64,000 bases of DNA, taken from the NCBI GenBank assembly GCA_031761405.1, contig JASEVX010000017.1:10045675-10109674 (forward strand), written 5' to 3'. Made by a program: the position numbers and the translations under genes. Positions 55,889 to 64,000 of this stretch are shown here, one piece after another. Source of the DNA: Serripes groenlandicus. Lineage: Eukaryota; Mollusca; Bivalvia; Cardiida; Cardiidae. Every line of letters begins with the position of its first letter. Within the stretch, counting starts at the first letter, position 1. Under the pieces are notes generated by a model. The model was not told the DNA's origin and did not search any database. It saw only the letters and a program-made list of their open reading frames with translations.

Positions 55889-56152
55889 TCATTAGGGATC
55901 AAATCAGGGAGCCCTGTTTTCGAATTGTCCACATGTATACCACCAGGTCATGGAAGACTCCTATAGGTCAACAGTTCTGGTATGCATAATGTTGGACTGT
56001 TGGACCTTTGATAGTTAACAATGAAAATTTGACACCTTACCAGCAGAGAACTTCAAAGTATGCAATTTCTCACTTTCCCTCAATATGTCCAACCCTGTGT
56101 AATAATTCTCCTTTCAAAATTCAAGATAATTCCGCAGGTATGTGGGAAAGGG

Positions 56153-56382
56153 TTAACCCTTTCCCTCATACTACAATTCTGCAGCAGACGACTTTGAACG
56201 TATTTTGTCAAAACATAGAAAATCTCCATAATTGAATGGATAACCTATGACTAAAAGTGGAAAACATTGTGGCAAAAGGAGAAATTGCACGTTTTGTGCA
56301 ATTTCTTCTTTTGTCACTATGTTTTCAAAAAGCCGTCTGCTGCAGAGGCGTCAGAAAGCGTCTATATGAGTGAAAGGGTTAA
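56153..56382. mobile_element. Family A MITE (A1), reverse, gcac/gtgc centre
   Basis: The TTAA at 56153 also closes an A2 remnant on its left (gcaggtatgtgggaaaggg). Left arm catactacaattctgcagca, centre gcacgttttgtgc, end atgagtgaaagggttaa. Confidence 0.92.
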
Positions 56383-56544
56383 CTATTTGAAATAGGGAGT
56401 TTATCCGGATATCATCCTCTATCATTCACAATACTTTACCAAAAACTGGGAAGTCAAAGAATGTCTGTATTGTAAGCTAACAGTGTAGGTCTGATAATCC
56501 ATAGACAATAACTTATTAAGTTGCCATATTTCCCAAGGTTATGA

Positions 56545-56733
56545 TTTTGTTTTATTGGGGTTTTACTCCGCTTTCAACATTATTTCAGTTATATCACGGC
56601 GACAGTTCACTTATTCATGATACCTGGGTAAACAAACCAGTACTAGGCTAGAAAATGTGCCTTACCAAAGGGCACTTCACCATGACCGTAGTGCCGCGAT
56701 TGGGGATCGAACCCGGGACACCCAGTTTCAAAT
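56545..56733 (-). mobile_element. 5'-truncated tRNA-derived SINE
   Basis: Minus-strand box B (cccgggttcgatcccc), body with ctagcctagtactggtttg, and 3' domain cgccgtgatataactgaaat; the head before box B is cut. Duplication cccaaggttatga at 56532-56544 and 56734-56746. Confidence 0.9.
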
Positions 56734-56789
56734 CCCAAGGTTATGAACCCAATCATTTACAGTTGAACCATTTATCTTCATACACTGTT

Positions 56790-57150
56790 TACCCTTTCCC
56801 ACATACAGACACATTTGGATGCAGGGGCGGCGTAAAACTTTTTGCTCGTCTTAGTAAATTCTCCTTTTGCCACAATGATTTCTATTTTTTTTTCAGTAAT
56901 TATATTTTCACTTATAAGATTTTCCATGTTTTTGTCTAGAATTTTTCAATTATTAATGTCATCTACTGCAGAGTTTGAACATATCTAGGAAAAAATATGG
57001 AAAATCTCTATAAAAGAAAGTTTAATTATTGAATAGTGCGTAAAACATTGTCACATTATGAGCAATTTTCTTCTTTTGCCACAATATTTTCAAAAGTCGT
57101 CGACTGAAGTTAGTCAAAATTTACCTGCAAGTGGGAAAGGATTTAACTCT
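56790..57150. repeat. Degraded family A copies
   Basis: Two decayed copies: 56790-56980 (accctttcccacatacagac start) and 56980-57147 (aaaatatggaaaatctctat to caagtgggaaaggattt). Confidence 0.58.
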
Positions 57151-57188
57151 AACAAAAAGAAGAAATTTGCAGCAATCTTCTATGAGGT

Positions 57189-57409
57189 TTAACCCTTTCC
57201 CTCATATAGACCGTTTTCTGCCGGCTCTGCAGTAGATAGCTTTTTGAAAACATAGTGACAAAAGAAGAAATTGCTCAAAACAAGCAATTTCTCCTTTTGC
57301 CACAACATTTTCCACTTTTAGTCATAGGTTATCCATTCATTTTCTATTTTTTGACAAAATATGTTCAAAGTCGTCTGCTGCAGAATTGTAGTATGAGGGA
57401 AAGGGTTAA
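57189..57409. mobile_element. Family A MITE (A1)
   Basis: TTAA on both sides; centre gctcaaaacaagc; a short deletion in the right spacer (ttatccattcattttctat). Confidence 0.9.
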
Positions 57410-57552
57410 CCTAGAAAAAAAATTGAGTGAACATGAAAGAAACATTTATTATTCATGATGCAAACATACTTATATAAATGCTTCATAAGAATTATGTGGT
57501 ACCATCTTTGATCAGGAGTAGACATCTCCCAATATAAATCTTGAGACAATTA

Positions 57553-58050
57553 TTATTTTAATTTGTTTGTATGGACTGTTTTGTACTTTTTCAGTCATAT
57601 CAAGTCATTTCCTTAGTTAGTTACCAGTACTACTTTTCCATTTATCCTGACACTAGTGTGTCAGTGGCAATGCTATACCCATAATCTGCAGTGACAAGGA
57701 GGGAAGCCCATTGCTTCCATTTTTAACCCTTTCCCACCTTCAGACGCATTTTGACGCAATAGCAGCAGACGTACGACTTTTGAAAACATTGTAGCCAAAG
57801 GCGAAATTGCTCATGATGAGCAATTTCTACTTTGGCCACAATGTTTTCAACTTTATTTAACAATTAAGCTAACACTTATGGAGATTTCTCAGGTTTTGGT
57901 CACTATAATGTTTCCAAAGTGGTCTACTGCAGATTTGTTGTTTGTGGGAAAGGGTTAAGGTTTTAAAATTTGGTATGACCTGGCCAGGGATTGAACCCGC
58001 AACCTCATGCACCTGAGGCGGTTGCTCAACCACTAAACCGTTGAGCCAGG
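57553..58050 (-). mobile_element. tRNA-derived SINE split by a MITE
   Basis: The 3' part (agttaccagtactact, gatatgactg inverse) is left of, and the head (ctcaacggtttagtggttga, then cgggttcaatccctgg) right of, a family A A2 MITE at 57723-57958. This mirrors the arrangement at 39190-39668. Confidence 0.82.
57723..57958. mobile_element. Family A MITE (A2) inside a SINE
   Basis: TTAA on both sides; centre with gccaaaggcgaaattgctca and its inverse; end tttgtgggaaagggttaa. Well preserved for an A2, so this subgroup was still active after the SINE arrived. Confidence 0.87.
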
Positions 58051-58196
58051 TATTATTATCATTTTGAACCCATATATACAGATACCCATACGGCAGACAA
58101 CATTTGACAACATTTGGAGACAAAAGAGCCATATTGGTTGATCACCTGAATACCATTCATATAACTTTTGTGTGGTCAAAATGTTGACATTTACCT

Positions 58197-58396
58197 TAAC
58201 CCCTTTCCCACATACAACAAATCTGCAACAATATGGAAAATCTCTATAAATGAAAAAACAGTTATTGAATAAAGTTGAAAACATTGCGGCAAAATGATAA
58301 ATTGCTCATTATGAGCAATATCTCCTTTTGCCAGAATGTTTTTAAAAGTCGTCTGCTACAGAGGTGTCATAAAGCGCCTAAATGTGAGACTGGGTT
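58197..58396. repeat. Family A MITE, old copy (A2)
   Basis: From ttaacccctttcccacatac to tgtgagactgggttaa, with a deletion in the left arm and a gctcattatgagc centre. Confidence 0.7.
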
Positions 58397-58678
58397 AACG
58401 GCCATGTGTTTGAATAAACATCTCATATTGAAGGAATAGGGTTGGTAAATACCACAGGAATATTTCTGTGTAATTAAATCATAATTGTACCAGCAGTTCT
58501 TGATAATAAATACAACATAGCAATGCATGGGCATAACTGGCCAACCCAATAGCGGCCATGTCTTTTTAACAAATCCCCGTGAGTTAAAACTGAAGTATCT
58601 GGTATTGGTTCACCAAAGGAACATTTGACTTTCTCTCAAAGTAGAGCTAGATGATTTATATTTATCAGGAGTAGATGT

Positions 58679-58912
58679 TTAAGCCTTTCCCTCATACTAC
58701 AATTCTGCAGCAGACGACGACTTTGAACAAATTTTGTCAAAAAGTAGAAAATCTCTTTTAATTGAATGGATAACCTATGACTAAAAGTGGAAAAAATTGT
58801 GGCAAAAGGAGAAATTGCTTGTTTTGAGCAAATTCTTCTTTTGTCACTATGTTTTCACAAAGCCGTCTGCTGCAGAGGCGTCAGAAAGCGTCTATATGAG
58901 GGAAAGGGTTAA
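58679..58912. mobile_element. Family A MITE (A1), reverse orientation
   Basis: TTAA on both sides; first terminal base changed (ttaagcctttcc); left arm with a duplicated gacgacgac; centre gcttgttttgagc. Confidence 0.9.
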
Positions 58913-59043
58913 AGTAGCATTTTAGCCTTATAAGACAAACTATTTCCCACATTGTTTCCACTTTTGTTATTGTATCATTTTTTGTTTTCCTTTAACATAT
59001 TTAAAGCAGACAATTTGATCTCATATCAGGTTAATGGTAGAGA

Positions 59044-59351
59044 TTAATTGATTGATTGATTGATTGATTGGGGTTTAACGCCGTTTTCAACAATTTCTCA
59101 GTTAAATCACGGCGACCAGTTAACCTTCTCATGCATTTCCTGGTTTTCTCACACCAGTACTCCACACAACAAACTTCCCAAGCAACTGGCTGCTTTTCCA
59201 CATAGACTTAGCCCATTGTTGGAAGACGAATGACGCATGTCGCATTGACTTTTGTCAATCGTCGGAAAGAAAGTTGGCCAACAAGGATTAGAACTCACAA
59301 CCCCTGGATTGACAGCCCGCATCTCTACCGACTGAGCTACCGGGGCTCGGC
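59044..59351 (-). mobile_element. Full-length tRNA-derived SINE
   Basis: Minus-strand tRNA-like gagccccggtagctcagtcg and gttgtgagttctaatcc; a long body with ttccgacgattgacaaaagt; 3' domain gttgaaaacggcgttaaac; (aatc)n tail. Flanks taatggtagaga / taatggtaaaga form the duplication. Confidence 0.9.
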
Positions 59352-59392
59352 TAATGGTAAAGAACTGTAGATCATTATGTACCAATACGCAG

Positions 59393-59655
59393 AGGTCCAG
59401 ATAAAGAGAGGTATTCATCTCTTTTCCCCACAATATCTCTCTTATTATCAAACTAATCCCTATGATGTGGGTACTCAAAAGAATCGTCTCAGTGAGATGA
59501 TTCTTTTGATAACCCACAACATAGGGTTTCAGGGTCAAGCAAGGATTTATTATCAAACTAATCCCCATGATGTGGGTATTCAAAAGAATCGTCCCTCTGA
59601 GACGATTCTTTTGATAACCCACAACATAGGGTTTCAGGGTCAAATAAGGATTTAA
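59393..59655. mobile_element. Family C element with duplicated hairpin
   Basis: After ttccccacaatatctctctt come two tandem copies of the hairpin (tgatgtgggtactcaaaaga, gacgattcttttgataaccc, acaacatagggtttcagggt), each about 95 bp. Confidence 0.75.
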
Positions 59656-59740
59656 AACATGTTTTTTTACTTGTATAAAGAATTATACATCAATTACGCG
59701 TTTTCCAGATAAAACACTTTTTCCTATGATGAACATTTAT

Positions 59741-59926
59741 TTAACCCTTTCCCATATACAGCAAATCTGCAGCAGACGACTTTGTAAAAAAAAAACAATG
59801 GAAACTCCCTTTAAATGAAAGTACAATAATGAATAGAGTTGAAAACATTGTGACAAAACGAAGACATTTCAAAAAGCTGTCTGCTGCAGAGGCGTCAGAA
59901 AGCGTCTATATGAGGAAAAGGGTAAA
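59741..59926. mobile_element. Family A MITE, mosaic subgroup A3, deleted centre
   Basis: TTAACCCTTTCCCATATACAG start; A3 middle (aatgaaagtacaataatgaa); the centre is replaced by aaaacgaagacatttcaaaa; A1-like right end. Confidence 0.8.
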
Positions 59927-60200
59927 AGGCAGACAACTCTAGTATTATCATATTACGGAAATGGGAAAGCGCTAATGCAATTCTATTTCCATATTTAATT
60001 CATAACTGGTATTATAGATAAATGTGTTGTTTGATCGAGCTTATACATCAATATTATTGTTTGACTCCATAGCTACTATTCAACAACAATTGATTTATTA
60101 ATTTAAAAACTGAAACTTGAGTCCTTATATAATTTTACTGCAGTTGGTTAACTCTTTAACTCTTTAACTTCATCTATATGTTTTTCCTTTAACCCTTCCT

Positions 60201-60420
60201 TTAACCCTTTCCCAAATACAACAAATCTGCAGCAGACGACTTTGAAAACATATCTGAAAAAAATAAGAAAATACCTTCAAATGAAAGTTCAATAATTGAA
60301 AACATGGTGACAAAAGGAAATATTGCTCGTTTTGTGGAATTTCTTCTTTAATCGCCATGTGTTCAAAAAGCTGTCTACTGCAGAGGCGTCAGAAAGCGTC
60401 TTTATGAGGGAAAGGGTTTA
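60201..60420. mobile_element. Family A MITE, mosaic subgroup A3
   Basis: TTAACCCTTTCCCAAATACAA start; centre gctcgttttgtgg; end atgagggaaagggttta. A short extra ttaacccttcc lies just before it. Confidence 0.82.
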
Positions 60421-60488
60421 AGTACACACAAATACTATTTTAAAAGAATGTAGAAAAGATGAAATTACTAATATTAGGTATTTTTCCT

Positions 60489-60708
60489 CTTTTACCCTCA
60501 TATGACAATTCTGCAGCAGACGACTTTGAACATATTTTGTCAAAAAATAGAAAATCTCTTTATGGATAACCTATGATTAAAAGTGGAAAACATTGTGGCA
60601 AAAGGAGAAATTGTTCGTTTTGAGCAATTTCTTCTTTTGTCGCCATGTTTTCAAAAAGCTGTCTGCTGCAGAGGCGTCAAAAAGCGTCTATATGAGGGAA
60701 AGGATTAA
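60489..60708. mobile_element. Family A MITE (A1), reverse, short left end
   Basis: The left terminal repeat is reduced to ttttaccctcatatgacaat; centre gttcgttttgagc; right end atgagggaaaggattaa. Confidence 0.82.
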
Positions 60709-60819
60709 TATATTAAATAATGCAGGGTTAAATGGCCAATTTAAATGGGCACAATTTTAAGTGCTCTTCACTATTATATCAGGGACACAAAGCTCAAAAG
60801 AGGTGTGCTCTGTAGAGTT

Positions 60820-60975
60820 TAATCTCTTTCCTACATGTAGACACAAACTGACACCTCTGCAACAGACAACTATTGAAATCAATGTGGCAAAAGGAGAAAT
60901 TCAAATCTGTATCTTTGCCTAGATCATTTCAAAGCCATCTGCATCAGAGTTGTTTGTGCGAAAGGATTATTGTAA
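60820..60975. repeat. Family A MITE fragment
   Basis: From taatctctttcctacatgta to gtgcgaaaggatta; a large central deletion. Confidence 0.55.
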
Positions 60976-60984
60976 CAAAACACA

Positions 60985-61172
60985 TATTAAATTTCAGTGA
61001 TATTATGGCGACAGTTCACGTAATCATGAATCCTGGGTAAATAAACCAGTATTAGGCTAGGAAATGTGTGTTGTCCAAGGCCACATCACCATGGATACCG
61101 CAACATGGGATCATAAACGGGACGCCTGGTTCCAAAGTCCCTATGTTAACTAATCGATCACGGCAGATTCCT
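60985..61172 (-). mobile_element. Degraded tRNA-derived SINE
   Basis: Minus-strand order gccgtgatcgattagttaac, then ccaggcgtcccgtttatga, ctagcctaatactggttta and gtcgccataatatcact. Box B is damaged. Confidence 0.75.
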
Positions 61173-61189
61173 AGTTTTCAATCAAATGA

Positions 61190-61350
61190 ACAGTTTTGGG
61201 AGATTATTAAAGTTTTGAATGAAAGATGAATAATCAATGCTTTGAATGAAAGCACAGTTAGTTTCAATGCTTTGAATGAAAGCACATTTTTAGGAACTTT
61301 GAATGAAAGCACAGTTTTAGGAACTTTGAATGAAAGCACAGTTTTAGAAA
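61190..61350. repeat. Tandem repeat of about 28 bp
   Basis: Five or six units of actttgaatgaaagcacagt with ttaggaa or aatcaatg spacers. Confidence 0.8.
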
Positions 61351-61419
61351 TAATCAATGCTTTAGAATCAAACAGATTGAAATGTTGAACTAGAGCAATT
61401 TCAGAGTCAATAGAAGTGT

Positions 61420-61635
61420 TTAACCCTTTCCTCATACGACAATTCTGCAGCAGACGACTTTGAACATATTTTGTCAAAAAACAGAAAATCTCTTTAATTG
61501 AATGAATAACCTCTGACTAAAAGTGGAAAACATTGTGGCAAAAGGAGAAATTGCTCGTTTTGACACAATGTTTTCAATAGTCGTCTGCTGCAGATAGAGG
61601 CATCATAAAAGTATCTACAAGTGGGAAAGGGTTAA
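61420..61635. mobile_element. Family A hybrid MITE, shares TTAA with next copy
   Basis: An A1 left half (catacgacaattctgcagca) is fused to an A2 right half (gtcgtctgctgcagatagag, ctacaagtgggaaaggg). The centre lost its right stem (gctcgttttgacacaatg). Confidence 0.85.
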
Positions 61636-61861
61636 CCCTTTCCCTCATATAGACGCTTTCTGACGCCTCTGCAGCAGACGGCTTTTTGAAAACATAGTGA
61701 CAAAAGGAGAAATTGCACAAAACGTGCAATTTCTCCTTTTGCCACAATGTTTTCCACTTTTAGTCATAGGTTATCCATTCAATTATAGAGATTTTCTACT
61801 TTTTTACAAAATATGTTCAAAGTCGTCTGCTGCAGAATTGTCATATGAGGGAAAGGGTTAA
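61632..61861. mobile_element. Family A MITE (A1), gcac/gtgc centre
   Basis: Starts at the TTAA that closes the previous copy. Centre gcacaaaacgtgc; end atgagggaaagggttaa. Confidence 0.93.
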
Positions 61862-64000
61862 GCCTGGTATATCTTTAATGAATATGCATGCAGGCATATG
61901 TAATCATTACGGAAGAATATAGTAGTATCTATCCCATACAAGAGAAAGTTGATGCAACGCATCAATGTCGCCGGATATCCATAGTGCAGTTATGCATAAC
62001 ACTAACATTATAGTAGTTGAATAAACAGTTATCAACTGAGGGGCATATTGGAACATCAGGGGTGGGGTCAAGTTAAAATGTATCATAACTTGCATTGTTT
62101 TGTCAACGAAGTGAATGATAATTGAAGCCTTTCATTGTTTATGATCAATCTCCATTCCAAAGTAGGTTGACCATACACACAACCAACTAATTATTGATCA
62201 TACACAGTAATGGAAATGAGTAATCTTGCCAATCATTAGTCTTAGTATGTATACAGTGCTTTCATTAAGGAATAATTATAAGATTTGTGAATTCCACATA
62301 CACTTTTCAAGATGTTTGTCAGAATATTTGAATTTTATTATTTTTCAATAAAACCACAAAACAGACAATTTAGGATTTGCATGCAATAGCACGTCATTTT
62401 ACCTTTCCTATTTTAAAGTCAACAGTGGACACCTTTGCAGCAATCTACTTTTAAAACAATGAGATAAGGGTTAAATCGCTGAAGACATGAGTTTTCACTT
62501 TTTCTCAAAATGATATTAGCTTAGCATCCTAATTATATCATACTTTAACAAATGTTGAAATGTAGTCCAATATTTATAAATTAGACCACCTTCGAAATAT
62601 AATATCAACTAAACAGTTAAATCTCATTGAAATTGTTGTATAATTTAAACTGTATTTCGAACATAAACTTAGCCCTACAACATGTTAATTTATTTTAATT
62701 CTTTCCTTCCTTTTTTATAATGAAAACAACAAACTACTCATGTTTTAAAATTATATTATGATGAGCGCCCTTGTGTTAATGATATGCAGATCGGAAGCAA
62801 TATGCCTTTAGCGGTGTCACTAAACAGAGTCTGGTAGAGTCCGGTAGAGTCTGGTCGTCAAATATCCCATTATATCACTGTTTTGTTGTGTTTTTGTATT
62901 GAAATGAATAAAATAAAGTGCTTTTGTATCATATAAATAAAAATATAAATGGTATTTGCCTATTTTAGCTCATTTTCGAGTGAATATAGAAATATTATAT
63001 GCGTGAACACGGACACTGGTAGAGTCTGGTCATTATTAAGCAATAAATACAAAGTTTTATACGATTTTTAAGTTATAAAAACTTTAATTTGATTTATATG
63101 TGTCATATTATATATTTATTTATTATATTATTTCAGCTGATAATCGGGAAAATAGTGGAAGATTGAGGATTTTTAACGATAACAATGTGTTTCGTAAATC
63201 AAAATGGCTGACGTGAAATTTCTGTTTATAATGCGGCAATATCGCACATCCTGAACGAGTAATACACTAAATTCTCTCTCTATTATGCGTCAACTAATTG
63301 ATTAGGTGTGATCAACAGATTATAGTTATAATTATATTTTAACAATGCCAAGATTTCAAATGTATGAAAACTACTAGATTCGAATAATTTTATGTCGTTA
63401 TATGTCATTAACGTTAATTAAACCAAATACTTAGAGAGCTATATACTTACTTAAAAGTACAATGTAATTCATATGAAATTAAAGACTACATTCCGCAAAA
63501 AATAGAATCAAACTAAACCATATTTGCATTTTTTTTTTAAAAATATGCAAAAATACTTTAACTTGAAAAATAAATATATATCCTGATATAGTTCATAAAA
63601 TGCATTTTGCGAAATATTGTATTCAGGCCACAACACGTAGAGGAACTCTCTCATGGTCCAAAATTTAATGTTTGGATCTATATTATATCATTTTTGGAAT
63701 TTTTTTCTATGTTTTCCATTTTAGGTTACCAAAATAGAGCCCGTGCGCCTGACGAGGACCCGGGCCGTAAATGACCCTACACAGAGCTCCATTTTTTTAA
63801 TTTTTTATTCTATGATTTTGGTTCTATGTACATTCATTTGATAAAGATCAAAAGCATGGCCGAGCTTGTCCCTTAACACATTTGTCTCAACCCGAATCTC
63901 GAACAGATGTATGCCGGTTTCTTTTGTATCCTCAAGATTTATGTGTGTTTGATTCAATTCGTTTCTAATTGGTGACGTGATCTCATTTTAGGTTAACAAA
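61862..64000. other. Unassigned AT-rich DNA
   Basis: No exon, MITE or SINE is recognised. Repeated gagtctggtagagtccggt units occur near 62828-62860 and again near 63015. A GC-rich patch (gaggacccgggccg) stands near 63755. A 58-codon open stretch on the minus strand near 63820-63995 matches no family I know. Confidence 0.4.

Noticed and set aside
63176..63250. Short plus-strand frame starting atggctgacgtgaaa
   Set aside because: It ends after about 16 codons and has no splice support.
63820..63995. 58-codon open stretch on the minus strand as a kinesin upstream exon
   Set aside because: It has no kinesin motif and no convincing splice context; kept only as unassigned sequence.

Overview
This is nuclear DNA from an invertebrate animal, most likely a bivalve mollusc. 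The reasons are an AT-rich sequence, small exons with GT-AG junctions spread over about 46 kb, tRNA-derived SINEs with a conserved 3' domain, and a very heavy load of palindromic MITEs, satellites and mollusc-style foldback repeats. Nothing bacterial, viral or CRISPR-like is present. Organism and family names are recalled from knowledge of the families; no database was searched.

One host gene explains almost all real coding sequence: a kinesin-3 family motor on the minus strand, best matched to the KIF28P/KLP-6 group. Thirteen consecutive internal exons run from 50078 down to 4324. Their phases join without a break: motor core (P-loop, switch I, switch II, a short K-loop, neck), coiled coil, FHA domain over three exons, then the start of the post-FHA region. 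The first coding exon (N-terminal beta strand of the motor) and the 3' exons were not found and probably lie outside the window.

Introns and the upstream flank are a layered deposit of mobile DNA. (1) Family A: palindromic elements of about 200-240 bp that start TTAACCCTTTCC and end GGAAAGGGTTAA, as expected of piggyBac-type MITEs with a TTAA target. By eye there are about 35 young copies (A1), a mosaic subgroup (A3) and at least 40 older copies (A2). (2) tRNA-derived SINEs, several with clear target-site duplications. (3) Helitron-like tandem-core elements ending in a hairpin plus CTAA (family E). (4) Other foldback or TIR elements (families B, C, F, G, I, J and a 1-kb foldback). (5) A decayed 3.5-kb DNA transposon at 44878-48389 with long inverted ends and a broken gene, inside a family E element. 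(6) Satellites: a 30-bp unit (32976-35262), a 46-bp unit (42103-44381), and smaller arrays, two of which arose from an exon (10426-10985) and from a SINE tail (11745-12215).

Layout: 1-4323 repeats; 4324-14299 exons 13 to 9, covering the post-FHA start, FHA and coiled coil; 14300-22147 a repeat-filled intron; 22148-30325 exons 8 to 3 of the motor and neck; 30326-49953 two large introns on either side of exon 2, carrying both big satellites and the transposon; 49954-50078 exon 1 of this window; 50079-64000 repeats and unassigned AT-rich DNA.
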